Source: Pusillimonas noertemannii
GTDB taxonomy: Bacteria; Pseudomonadota; Gammaproteobacteria; Burkholderiales; Burkholderiaceae_B
Length of the DNA: 64,000 nucleotides
Reading direction: 5' to 3'
Assembly (NCBI RefSeq): GCF_003096595.1
Contig: NZ_QEKO01000010.1
Span: 1 to 64,000, forward strand
Shown in pieces: positions 56,110 to 64,000 of the stretch. The notes under the pieces are model-generated. The model was not told the origin of the DNA and ran no database searches. It saw only the letters and a list, made by a program, of their open reading frames with translations. Every line of letters starts with the position of its first letter. Position 1 is the stretch's first letter. Position numbers and translations under genes: made by a program.

Positions 56110-57696
56110 TTAGGCGATGGCCTTTTCCTGGGCCGGTTCTTCTTCAGGCGCCGAGCTGCGGATGAGATGGTCGAAGGCGCTGAGGGCAGCCTTGGCCCCA
56201 TCGCCCGCGGCGATGACGATCTGCTTGTACGGCACCGTGGTGGCGTCGCCGGCGGCAAATACACCGGGAACCGAGGTCTGGCCGCGCGCATCGATCTCGA
56301 TCTCGCCGTAGCGCGACAGGTCTACCGTGCCCTTGAACCATTCGGTGTTGGGCACCAGGCCAATCTGCACGAAGACGCCTTCGAGTTCGACCTTGCGCGA
56401 CTCGCCGCTGGGACGGTCGGTGTACGACAGGCCCGTGACCTTGCTGCCGTCGCCATGGATCTCGGTGGTTTGCGCCGACACGATGACCGTGACATTGGAC
56501 AGGCTGCGCAGCTTGCGCTGCAGCACTTCGTCGGCCCGCAGGCTTTCGCCGAATTCGATCAGCGTAACGTGCTTGACCAGGCCGGCCAGGTCGATGGCCG
56601 CCTCGACGCCCGAGTTGCCGCCGCCGATGACCGCCACGTCTTTACCCTTGAACAGGGGGCCGTCGCAGTGCGGGCAATAGGCCACGCCGCGGTTGCGGTA
56701 CTCTTTTTCGCCCGGCACGTTTATTTCGCGCCAGCGTGCGCCGGTGGCAAGAATAACCGTTTTGCCCTTGACCGAGCCGCCGTTGGCCAGCTTGATCTCG
56801 ATCGACTTGCCCGGCACCAGGGCTTCGGCGCGCTGCAGGTTCATGATGTCCACCTCGTAGGCCTTGACGTGCTCTTCAAGCGCCACGGCAAACTTCGGCC
56901 CTTCGGTTTCCTTCACGGAAATGAAGTTCTCGATGGCCATGGTGTCGAGCACCTGGCCGCCGAAACGCTCGGCCAGCACGCCGGTGCGAATGCCCTTGCG
57001 CGCGGCGTACACCGCGGCCGCCGCGCCGGCGGGACCGCCGCCCACGATCAGCACGTCGAACTCTTCTTTGGCGCTGAGCTCTTCGGCCTTGCGGCTGCCC
57101 GAGTTGGTATCGAGCTTGGCGAGGATTTCTTCAACACCCGCGCGGCCCTGGCCGAATACTTCGCCGTTCATGTAGACCGTGGGTACCGACATGATCTGTC
57201 GCTCGTCGACTTCGCTCTGGAACAGCGCGCCGTCGATCGCCACGTGGCGAATGCGCGGGTTGATGATGGACATGGCGTTGAGCGCCTGCACCACATCGGG
57301 GCAGTTCTGGCACGACAGCGAGAAATAGGTCTCGAACTGGTAGTCGCCGTCGAGATTGCGGATCTGCTCGATGACCGCTTCGTCGAGCTTGATCGGATGC
57401 CCGCCCACTTGCAGCAGTGCAAGCACGAGCGAGGTAAATTCGTGGCCCATGGGTATGCCCGCGAAGCGGACGCTGATGTCGGTACCCGGGCGGTTGATGC
57501 TGAACGAAGGCTTGCGCTGGGAATCGTCGCTTTGCTCGACAAGCGTGATGCGCTCGGAGAGGGAATCGATTTCCTGCAGCAGTTCGCGCAGCTCTTGGGA
57601 TTTTGCCCCCTCGTCAAGAGAGGCAACAATCTCGATGGGTTGCGACACTTTTTCCAGATAGGACTTCAACTGGGTCTTGAGATTGGCATCTAACAT
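56110..57696 (-). CDS. ahpF: Alkyl hydroperoxide reductase subunit F
   Basis: AhpF is the NADH-dependent flavoprotein that re-reduces AhpC. The 528-residue protein has an N-terminal double thioredoxin fold with [12 protein letters not shown] (redox CxxC). The FAD motif is [18 protein letters not shown], and the thioredoxin-reductase-like centre is [13 protein letters not shown]. It follows ahpC on the same strand after 127 bases that include a small hairpin (CCGGGCT/AGCCCGG near 57750), possibly limiting ahpF relative to ahpC. Confidence 0.97.
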   Translation of the reverse strand: MLDANLKTQLKSYLEKVSQPIEIVASLDEGAKSQELRELLQEIDSLSERITLVEQSDDSQRKPSFSINRPGTDISVRFAGIPMGHEFTSLVLALLQVGGHPIKLDEAVIEQIRNLDGDYQFETYFSLSCQNCPDVVQALNAMSIINPRIRHVAIDGALFQSEVDERQIMSVPTVYMNGEVFGQGRAGVEEILAKLDTNSGSRKAEELSAKEEFDVLIVGGGPAGAAAAVYAARKGIRTGVLAERFGGQVLDTMAIENFISVKETEGPKFAVALEEHVKAYEVDIMNLQRAEALVPGKSIEIKLANGGSVKGKTVILATGARWREINVPGEKEYRNRGVAYCPHCDGPLFKGKDVAVIGGGNSGVEAAIDLAGLVKHVTLIEFGESLRADEVLQRKLRSLSNVTVIVSAQTTEIHGDGSKVTGLSYTDRPSGESRKVELEGVFVQIGLVPNTEWFKGTVDLSRYGEIEIDARGQTSVPGVFAAGDATTVPYKQIVIAAGDGAKAALSAFDHLIRSSAPEEEPAQEKAIA

Positions 57697-57823
57697 TATA
57701 TTTTTACTCTCATGAAGGTTGGGTTCAGGAAGCCGCGGCGACCGGGCTCGTAGCCCGGAAACCGCCGCTTCGAATGGAATCGCCTTGTGGGCGTTGCTTA
57801 ATGCAGCTTACGCGGGGCGATGC

Positions 57824-58387
57824 TTAGATCTTGCCGACCAGGTCCAGCGAAGGAGTCAGGGTCTTGGCGCCTTCTTCCCATTTGGCGGGGCAGACTTCGC
57901 CGGGGTGGGCGGCGATGTACTGGGCTGCCTTGACCTTGCGCAACAGCTCGGAGGCGACACGGCCGATGCCGTTGTCATGGATTTCAAGAACCTTGATCTC
58001 GCCTTCGGGGTTGATGACGAAAGTGCCACGCAGCGCAATGCCTTCTTCTTCGATCAGGACTTCGAAGTTGCGGGCCAGCTGGTGGGTGGGGTCGGCCAGC
58101 ATGGGATAGGTGACCTTGCCGATGGCCTCGGAAGTGTCATGCCATGCCTTGTGCGAGAAATGGGTGTCGGTGGAGACGCTGTAGACTTCGACGCCCAGCT
58201 TCTGGAATTCGGCGTATTGCTCGGCCAGGTCTTCCAGTTCGGTGGGGCACACGAAAGTGAAGTCGGCCGGATAGAAGACCAGCACCGACCATTTGCCTTT
58301 CAGCGTTTCTTCGGTAACGTCGACGAACTTGCCGTTGTGGTACGCGGTAGCTTTGAAAGGTTTGATTTGGGTATTAATCAAGGACAT
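57824..58387 (-). CDS. ahpC: Alkyl hydroperoxide reductase subunit C (peroxiredoxin)
   Basis: AhpC reduces H2O2, organic peroxides and peroxynitrite. The 187-residue typical 2-Cys peroxiredoxin has the peroxidatic Cys in [12 protein letters not shown] (about residue 47) and the resolving Cys in GEVCPAKW (about 166). It starts at ATG 58387 after AAGGAAGAC and is the first gene of the ahpC-ahpF unit. Confidence 0.98.
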   Translation of the reverse strand: MSLINTQIKPFKATAYHNGKFVDVTEETLKGKWSVLVFYPADFTFVCPTELEDLAEQYAEFQKLGVEVYSVSTDTHFSHKAWHDTSEAIGKVTYPMLADPTHQLARNFEVLIEEEGIALRGTFVINPEGEIKVLEIHDNGIGRVASELLRKVKAAQYIAAHPGEVCPAKWEEGAKTLTPSLDLVGKI

Positions 58388-58429
58388 GTTTTGTCTTCCT
58401 TTGTGGTTGATAAATGGGTTAGTGAAGCC

Positions 58430-58458
58430 AGTATAGGCAACGGGGTATGATTTGTAAA
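58430..58458 (-). promoter_or_regulatory. Putative promoter of ahpC
   Basis: On the minus strand TTTACA (58458-58453) and TATACT (58435-58430) are 17 bases apart, 42 bases before the ahpC ATG. A partial OxyR-like ATAG lies just upstream, but the full four-part motif could not be confirmed. The remaining intergenic bases up to 58692 show no gene. Confidence 0.6.
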
Positions 58459-58692
58459 ATTGATTGATTCAATTGTGCCGGTTGATTTTTACTATCGCAC
58501 ATCTCTTACCCGCCAGGATCGCCCCAGCCCAACCCCTCCCGCTTTTTCGGGGACGATGCCAGCAGCTTGAAGAGGATATCCCAGCAAAGTTCGTTCCATG
58601 TTACAGCCTGAAAGCCGGCGTGCAGGCGCAATAAACATGTAATCTTCGCCCGCCATACTTTCGCGGTTTGGGTCGAACCACCAAGGCAGGCA

Positions 58693-60504
58693 ATGCAGCG
58701 CTTTCTTACACTGAAGAACGGATTCATTATTTTCTTGCTGGTGCTGGGGCTGTGCTGTGCGCTGGCCTTCAGCGCCCTGCGCAACGTGGCGGACAGCATC
58801 CAGCACCTGCAGCAGACCGAAAGCAAGCGCCTGCGGGCCACCGAACTGGCCGCGCTGTACAAAGATTATGCCCAGGCCCTTACGCGTCATGCAATGGCCT
58901 TCGTCTCGAGCGAGCAGCCCGAGTTCGAAGAGGCCTACTTCCATGTCGCCGACCTGCTGCACGGCAAGGCGGCCGACCCCAGCGGCGACAGCACGCCGCT
59001 GATAGAGCGTTTTCGCCGGGCCGACTTCACCGCCGCCGAAATGGAAACCGTGGAATCGGCCTTCGCCGCCACCCAGGCCCTGGCCCAGCAGGAAATCAAG
59101 GCCATCAATACGGCCAAGGGCCTGGAAGACGACGGAGCCGGCGGACTGAAGGTGGCCCTGCCCCAGCCTCTCTTGGCCAAAGTGCTGCTGTTCGGCCAGC
59201 AATACATAGGCCCAGCCGCCCAGTTGTCGCGGCAAATCGATGATTTCAACGCCATGCAGTCCAGTCGCTATGCGGCCGAGATGGACGCGGCGCGCGCCTT
59301 TAGCGAACGCGCCATGCGCATCGCCACGGCAACCCTGCTTGCCCTGCTGCTGTGCAGCGCCGCCGCGCTCTTCCTGCTGTACCGCTTTGTGCGCCGGCCG
59401 CTCAACCAGGGGGTGCGGCTGGCGCAACTGCTGGCGCAAGGCGACCTGACGGCCACCGCGCCCACCCTGCGGCGCGACGAGATGGGGCAACTGCTGGGCG
59501 CGCTCAACGGCATCGGCCGAGGCATACAGGGCGTGGTCGGCCAGGTGCGCGAGCGCACGCTGCAGGTGGCGGCGGCTTCACACGAGATCTCTCGCGGCAA
59601 TGAAGACCTCTCCCAGCGCACCGACGAGCAGGCCGCCAGCCTGCAGCAGTCGTCGGCGGCCATGGAGCAGCTGGCCGCCGCAGTGCGCCTCAATGCCGAC
59701 AATGCCCACGAGGCCATGCAGCGGGTGGCCCATGCCTCGACCCGCGCGGCCCATGGCAGTGCGCAAATGCAGAAGGCGGCGCGTACCATGAGCCTGCTGC
59801 GCCAGGATTCGGGACAGATGGCCGACATCGTGGCCACCATCGAAGGCATCGCCATGCGCACCAACATCCTGGCCCTGAACGCCGCCATCGAGGCCGCCCG
59901 CGCCGGTGCCCATGGACGCGGCTTCGCCGTGGTGGCCAACGAGGTGCGCAGCCTGGCGCTGCGCAGCGCCACGGCCTCAAAGGAAATCGAGGCGCTCATC
60001 CGGCAATCCCTGAACCACGTTGACCAGAGCGGCAAGCTGGTCGATGAGGCCGTTACCGCCGTGGACGAAACCGTGTCCTGCGTGGCGCTGGCCAAGGACC
60101 GCATGGAAGAAATCAGCGCGGCTTCCAAGGAGCAGTCGCAGGGCATACACCAGGTGACGGTCGCCGTGGCCCAGATGGACGTCATTACCCAGCAAAACGC
60201 CCGGCTGGTGCATGAGGCCGCCCAGGCCGCGCTGCGGCAGATCGAGCAGACCCAGGGCTTGCAGGAAGTGATCGCGCGCTTCGTCATGCCCGATGACGCC
60301 GGGCCGGAGCACGAATGCGAGCCCCTCGAAGACGACCCGGAAGGGTTCGGCCATCTTGCCGGCGGACGAGATGCGGGCTTGACAATGCCTTCGCCCGACG
60401 ATGAAGGCGTCGTCCTCGCCTCGCGCTTTTTCCCGGACAACCCGCCGGGTGGCGGCCGCCCGACGCCTTCCCTGCCCTGGCTGGCCAGCCGGACAGCCGC
60501 CTGA
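58693..60504 (+). CDS. Methyl-accepting chemotaxis protein
   Basis: This 603-residue chemoreceptor has a first membrane helix at about residues 9-28 (FIIFLLVLGLCCALAFSAL), a periplasmic sensor region of about 180 residues, and a second helix at about 215-238 (ATLLALLLCSAAALFLLYRF). A HAMP domain follows, then a signalling coiled coil whose tip IAMRTNILALNAAIEAARAG is intact. The C-terminal 90 residues are variable and lack a clear CheR-docking pentapeptide. The sensed ligand is unknown. No che or fla genes are near. Confidence 0.94.
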   Translation: MQRFLTLKNGFIIFLLVLGLCCALAFSALRNVADSIQHLQQTESKRLRATELAALYKDYAQALTRHAMAFVSSEQPEFEEAYFHVADLLHGKAADPSGDSTPLIERFRRADFTAAEMETVESAFAATQALAQQEIKAINTAKGLEDDGAGGLKVALPQPLLAKVLLFGQQYIGPAAQLSRQIDDFNAMQSSRYAAEMDAARAFSERAMRIATATLLALLLCSAAALFLLYRFVRRPLNQGVRLAQLLAQGDLTATAPTLRRDEMGQLLGALNGIGRGIQGVVGQVRERTLQVAAASHEISRGNEDLSQRTDEQAASLQQSSAAMEQLAAAVRLNADNAHEAMQRVAHASTRAAHGSAQMQKAARTMSLLRQDSGQMADIVATIEGIAMRTNILALNAAIEAARAGAHGRGFAVVANEVRSLALRSATASKEIEALIRQSLNHVDQSGKLVDEAVTAVDETVSCVALAKDRMEEISAASKEQSQGIHQVTVAVAQMDVITQQNARLVHEAAQAALRQIEQTQGLQEVIARFVMPDDAGPEHECEPLEDDPEGFGHLAGGRDAGLTMPSPDDEGVVLASRFFPDNPPGGGRPTPSLPWLASRTAA

Positions 60505-60598
60505 TAACGATTTCCGCTGGGCTTTCGCCGCCGCCTCGCCCGCGGCTACGGTAAAATGGCGTGTTAAGCCAAATACACGCATCAAACCAGGAAAGCAC

Positions 60599-61703
60599 AT
60601 GGAAGCCGAACGCCAGAACCAGCTCATCGCCCGCATCGAAGACTACGCGGAGCGCGAGGCGGCGCTACGGGGGTATCTTTGACTACGCAGGCAAATCTGA
60701 ACGCCTGCACGTCGTCAACGCCGAGCTCGAAAGCCCCGACGTCTGGAACGACCCTCAACGCGCCCAAGAGCTGGGCCGCGAAAAGAAAAGCCTCGACAAC
60801 ATCGTTGGTTCGCTGACCCACATAGGCAGCGCCCTGTCCGAAGCACGCGAGCTCTTCGAGCTGGCGGCCGAAGACGATGACGACGCCACGCTGGCCGCCA
60901 TAGAACAAGACTGCGAAAAACTGGGCGCGCAGCTCGAAGAGCTCGAGTTCCGCCGCATGTTCAACAACCCGGCCGACCCGCTCAACTGCTTCATGGACAT
61001 CCAGGCCGGCGCCGGCGGCACCGAGGCGCAAGACTGGGCGTCCATGCTGCTGCGCCAGTACCTGCGCTATTGCGAAAACAAGGACTTCAAGACCGAAGTG
61101 CTCGAAGAGTCGCCCGGCGACGTGGCCGGCATCAAGTCGGCCACCATCAAGATCGAGGGCGACCACGCCTTCGGCTTCCTGCGCACCGAAACCGGCGTGC
61201 ACCGCCTGGTGCGCAAAAGCCCGTTCGATTCATCCAATGGGCGCCACACCTCGTTTGCCAGCGTCTTCGTCTATCCCGAAATCGACGATTCCATCGAAAT
61301 CGAGGTCAATCCGGCCGATCTTCGCGTAGACACCTACCGCGCCAGCGGCGCCGGCGGCCAGCACATCAATAAAACCGATTCCGCCGTGCGCATCACGCAC
61401 GTTCCCAGCGGCATCGTCGTGCAATGCCAGAACGACCGCTCGCAGCACCGCAACCGCGCCGAAGCCATGCAAATGCTCAAGTCGCGGCTCTACGAGATGG
61501 AAATGCGCGAGCGCATGGCCGAGCAGCAGAAAATGGAAGACGCCAAGACCGACGTGGGCTGGGGCCACCAGATCCGCTCGTACGTGCTGGACCAGAGCCG
61601 CATCAAAGACCTGCGCACCAACGTCGAAATCTCCAATACGCAAAAAGTGCTGGACGGCGACCTGGATCCCTTCATCCAGGCCAGCCTGAAACAGGGGGTG
61701 TAG
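60599..61703 (+). CDS. prfB: Peptide chain release factor 2 (programmed +1 frameshift)
   Basis: RF2 ends translation at UGA and UAA. The gene starts at ATG 60599 and reads 27 codons to CTT at 60677-60679, then an in-frame TGA at 60680-60682. Skipping T60680 continues with GAC TAC GCA to the stop at 61703, giving 367 residues. GGGGGTATCTTTGAC matches the classical RF2 shift site, with its internal Shine-Dalgarno-like G-run. SPF in [12 protein letters not shown] reads the stop codon and [14 protein letters not shown] is the hydrolysis motif. This is autoregulation, not damage. Confidence 0.97.
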
Positions 61704-61849
61704 GCCACCCCCGCAGCCCGGCCGGGCATCCGTGCGTTCGAAGTTTCGCGCTGCATGCGAACATGACGGATGCCCAGGCGCCCGACCGGCGCCGCACTTT
61801 TTGCCATAATGCTTTACGGCGCCCCATATCCTGAACCCCATACATCGAC

Positions 61850-63367
61850 ATGACTGAACCAACCCCCGCCACCGCCACCGACGAAAACCACCTTATCGCC
61901 GAGCGGCGCGGCAAGCTGGCGCGGCTGCGCGAAGAAGGCGTGGCCTTTCCCAACGACTTCAAGCCCGACAGCAAGGCCGCCGAGCTGCACGCCAAATACG
62001 GCGAGCAGGACAAAGACGCCTTGGCCGAGCTGGGTGCCCCCGCCAAGGTGGCCGGCCGCATGATGCTCAAGCGCGTCATGGGCAAGGCCAGCTTCGCCAC
62101 GCTGCAAGACGGCTCGGGCCGCATACAGATCTACCTCGACAAAAGTGCCCTGGGCGAAGAAGCCTACGCGCGCTTCAAAACGTGGGACATCGGCGATATC
62201 GTCGCGGTGGAAGGCAAGGTGTTCAAGACCAACAAGGGCGAGCTTTCGGTGCAGGCCTCGCAGGTGCGCCTGCTGACCAAGTCGCTGCGCCCCCTGCCCG
62301 ACAAGTTCCATGGGGTTTCCGACCAGGAACTGCGCTACCGCCAGCGCTACGTCGACCTCGTCATGACCGAAGAAACCCGGCGCACCTTCGTGGCCCGCAG
62401 CAAGGCCATAGGCGGCATACGCCAGTTCATGCTCGAGGCGGGGTTTCTCGAAGTTGAAACGCCCATGCTGCACCCCATTCCCGGCGGCGCAGCGGCCAAG
62501 CCCTTCGTCACCCATCACAATGCGCTCGACATGGAGATGTTCCTGCGCATCGCCCCCGAGCTCTACCTGAAGCGGCTGATCGTGGGCGGCTTCGAACGCG
62601 TGTTCGAGCTGAACCGCAACTTCCGCAATGAAGGCGTCAGTCCGCGGCACAACCCCGAATTCACCATGATGGAGTTCTACGCCGCTTACACCGACTACCA
62701 GTGGCTGATGGAATTCACCGAATCGCTGATACGGCAGGCCGCCGTGGCCGCCACCGGCAGCGCGCGGCTCAATTACCAGGGCAAAGAGCTCGACCTGGGC
62801 CAGCCCTTCGACCGCCTTACCATCGTCCAGGCCATACTCAAGTATGCGCCCGGCTATACCGAAGACCAGCTTCAGGACGAAGCCTTCCTGCGCGCCGAGC
62901 TGCGCAAGAAGGGTGTCGACATCAACGGCCCCACCCTGGCGCGCGCCGGCATCGGCGCCCTGCAGCTGGCTCTGTTCGAAGAAACCGCCGAAGCCCTGCT
63001 GTGGAACCCCACCTTCATCATCGACTATCCGGTCGAGGTCTCGCCCCTGGCCCGCGCGTCGGATACCGAACCCGGCATCACCGAACGCTTCGAGCTGTTC
63101 ATGACCGGGCGCGAGATCGCCAACGGCTTTTCCGAGCTTAACGACGCCGAAGACCAGGCCGCCCGCTTCCTGGCCCAGGTGCAGGCCAAGGACGCCGGCG
63201 ACGAAGAAGCCATGTACTACGACGCCGACTACATCCGCGCCCTGGAATACGGCATGCCCCCCACGGGCGGCTGCGGCATCGGCATCGACCGCCTGGTCAT
63301 GCTGCTGACCGACAGCGCCAGCATCCGCGACGTCATCCTCTTCCCGCACCTGCGCCGCGAAGACTGA
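61850..63367 (+). CDS. lysS: Lysyl-tRNA synthetase (class II)
   Basis: LysS charges tRNA-Lys. The 505-residue protein has an N-terminal OB anticodon-binding domain ([20 protein letters not shown]). The class II core has motif 2 at [20 protein letters not shown] and motif 3 at [13 protein letters not shown]. It follows prfB by 146 bases, the conserved prfB-lysS order. Confidence 0.98.
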   Translation: MTEPTPATATDENHLIAERRGKLARLREEGVAFPNDFKPDSKAAELHAKYGEQDKDALAELGAPAKVAGRMMLKRVMGKASFATLQDGSGRIQIYLDKSALGEEAYARFKTWDIGDIVAVEGKVFKTNKGELSVQASQVRLLTKSLRPLPDKFHGVSDQELRYRQRYVDLVMTEETRRTFVARSKAIGGIRQFMLEAGFLEVETPMLHPIPGGAAAKPFVTHHNALDMEMFLRIAPELYLKRLIVGGFERVFELNRNFRNEGVSPRHNPEFTMMEFYAAYTDYQWLMEFTESLIRQAAVAATGSARLNYQGKELDLGQPFDRLTIVQAILKYAPGYTEDQLQDEAFLRAELRKKGVDINGPTLARAGIGALQLALFEETAEALLWNPTFIIDYPVEVSPLARASDTEPGITERFELFMTGREIANGFSELNDAEDQAARFLAQVQAKDAGDEEAMYYDADYIRALEYGMPPTGGCGIGIDRLVMLLTDSASIRDVILFPHLRRED

Positions 63368-63450
63368 CCCTCGGTACGAAAAAGGGCCTGCAAGCAATAT
63401 CACGTAATTTCTCTGCTCAACTGCACAGATGGAATATGGATTTTGTAATT

Positions 63451-63468
63451 ACTTGGTATATACTAAGT
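63451..63468. promoter_or_regulatory. Putative operator of the toxin-antitoxin pair
   Basis: ACTTGGTATATACTAAGT is an imperfect palindrome (16 of 18 positions symmetric), 23 bases before the antitoxin start and overlapping a likely -10 (TATACT). Ribbon-helix-helix antitoxins commonly bind such sites to repress their own operon. Confidence 0.5.
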
Positions 63469-63491
63469 ACGTACATTGAACAGGCACGCTC

Positions 63492-63764
63492 ATGAACGCA
63501 AAAACCGTTTTCACCATGAAGCTCGAGCCCCAATTGCGTGACGAATTCATGGCTGAGGCTGCGGCAGCCGACCGGCCCGCCTCTCAGGTCGTGCGTGAAC
63601 TCATGCGCAACTATATTGACGAGCGCCGCCATGCGCGTGAATACGAGGCCTATCTGCGCCTCAAGGTCACCGGTGCGCGGGCCGACAAAACCGCCGGGCG
63701 CAGCTATTCGAACGACGAAATAGAGGCTGAATTTTCGGCCATCCGCAAAAAACTGTCGCCATAG
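63492..63764 (+). CDS. Ribbon-helix-helix antitoxin
   Basis: This 90-residue protein starts [38 protein letters not shown] looks like the beta-strand and first helix of an RHH domain, and [17 protein letters not shown] the second helix. The C-terminal half, with [15 protein letters not shown], is the probable toxin-binding tail. It lies 8 bases before a ParE/RelE-like gene, the usual order in this family. Confidence 0.85.
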   Translation: MNAKTVFTMKLEPQLRDEFMAEAAAADRPASQVVRELMRNYIDERRHAREYEAYLRLKVTGARADKTAGRSYSNDEIEAEFSAIRKKLSP

Positions 63765-63772
63765 GCCAAAAT

Positions 63773-64000
63773 GTGAAAGTCCGCTGGACAGCCTCCGCGC
63801 GACAAGACCGTCTTGATATCTGCGCTTACATTGCAGAAGACAACCGCCGCGCGGCATTGCGTATGGACAAACTTTTCAGCGCCGCGGCCGCGAAGCTGGC
63901 CGAGCATCCTCGTCTGGGGAAGCCCGGCCAGGTGCCCGACACCCGTGAACTGATACCTCACGAAAGCTATCGCCTGGTATACGAAATCGATAACGACACC
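63773..64000 (+). CDS. RelE/ParE-family toxin (3' end beyond window)
   Basis: The frame starts at GTG 63773 (VKVRWTASARQDRLDICAYI) and is still open at the window end after 76 codons. The N-terminal strand and helix pattern, the internal LAEHPRLGKPG, and RELIPHESYRLVYEID match the ParE/RelE fold. Family members poison gyrase (ParE) or cleave mRNA on ribosomes (RelE); the missing C terminus would help decide. Confidence 0.8.
   Translation, partial: MKVRWTASARQDRLDICAYIAEDNRRAALRMDKLFSAAAAKLAEHPRLGKPGQVPDTRELIPHESYRLVYEIDNDT

Noticed and set aside
60599-60682. Broken prfB or separate 27-codon gene
   Set aside because: The stop is the programmed frameshift site of RF2 and the rest of the protein is intact.
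61814-63403. 529-codon open frame antisense to lysS
   Set aside because: A shadow of lysS with composition bias only; similar shadows cover ahpF (56167-57693), the nucleotidase (2028-3443), leuB and comEC.

Overview
The window is GC-rich, densely coded bacterial chromosome. Its gene order (leuC-leuD-leuB-asd-fimV-truA-trpF, prfB-lysS, lolC/E-lolD-tatD, a BPSS1780-type membrane protein, an 85-residue IF-1) points to a betaproteobacterium of the Burkholderiales, most likely Alcaligenaceae (Bordetella/Achromobacter/Pusillimonas relatives). That placement is inferred from recognised proteins and synteny; no rRNA gene is present. There is no phage, insertion sequence with transposase, CRISPR array or plasmid gene.

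Layout. 1-1.6 kb: the tail of an unidentified gene, an exported metallo-beta-lactamase-fold hydrolase, and tRNA-Val(GAC), with an inverted 40-bp tRNA-Val 3' fragment on the far side of the hydrolase. 1.6-11.3 kb: a 5'-nucleotidase lipoprotein facing a long minus-strand run for leucine, aspartate-family and tryptophan synthesis plus FimV and TruA. 11.4-12.4 kb: a non-coding composite repeat. 12.4-36.0 kb: housekeeping genes (M48 protease, aroC, selO, yihY, dusA, thrB, PHP phosphatase, comEC, a PhzS-like monooxygenase, tatD, lolDC, recJ, hsp20, lon). 36.1-36.7 kb: a second copy of the composite repeat, in the opposite orientation. 36.7-42.1 kb: feruloyl-CoA synthase, an HTH/shikimate-kinase-like regulator, a 3-hydroxyacyl-CoA dehydrogenase, a stand-alone LON N-domain protein and a ferritin-like protein. 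42.3-45.9 kb: cytochrome b561, hemerythrin, SodC, IF-1, a SixA-like phosphatase and ThpR. 46-55.7 kb: transport and uptake (a nitrate/sulfonate/taurine-type ABC system with two different binding proteins, a BenE-type symporter, a DOPA-dioxygenase-like protein, a LuxR-type regulator, and a LivK-type binding protein whose gene overlaps that of an acyl-CoA synthetase). 56-64 kb: ahpF, ahpC, a chemoreceptor, prfB with its programmed frameshift, lysS, and a ribbon-helix-helix/ParE-like toxin-antitoxin pair cut by the window end.

The genes combine amino-acid biosynthesis and translation functions with oxidative-stress defence (AhpCF, SodC, hemerythrin, Lon/Hsp20) and probable aromatic or organic-acid catabolism (Fcs and its regulator, BenE, acyl-CoA ligase, DOPA dioxygenase). 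The most unusual structure is the pair of inverted composite repeats. Each holds nested palindromes whose arms differ between copies yet still pair, a conserved ~195-bp module and a degenerate ~44-bp tandem repeat. They bracket about 24 kb of genes.
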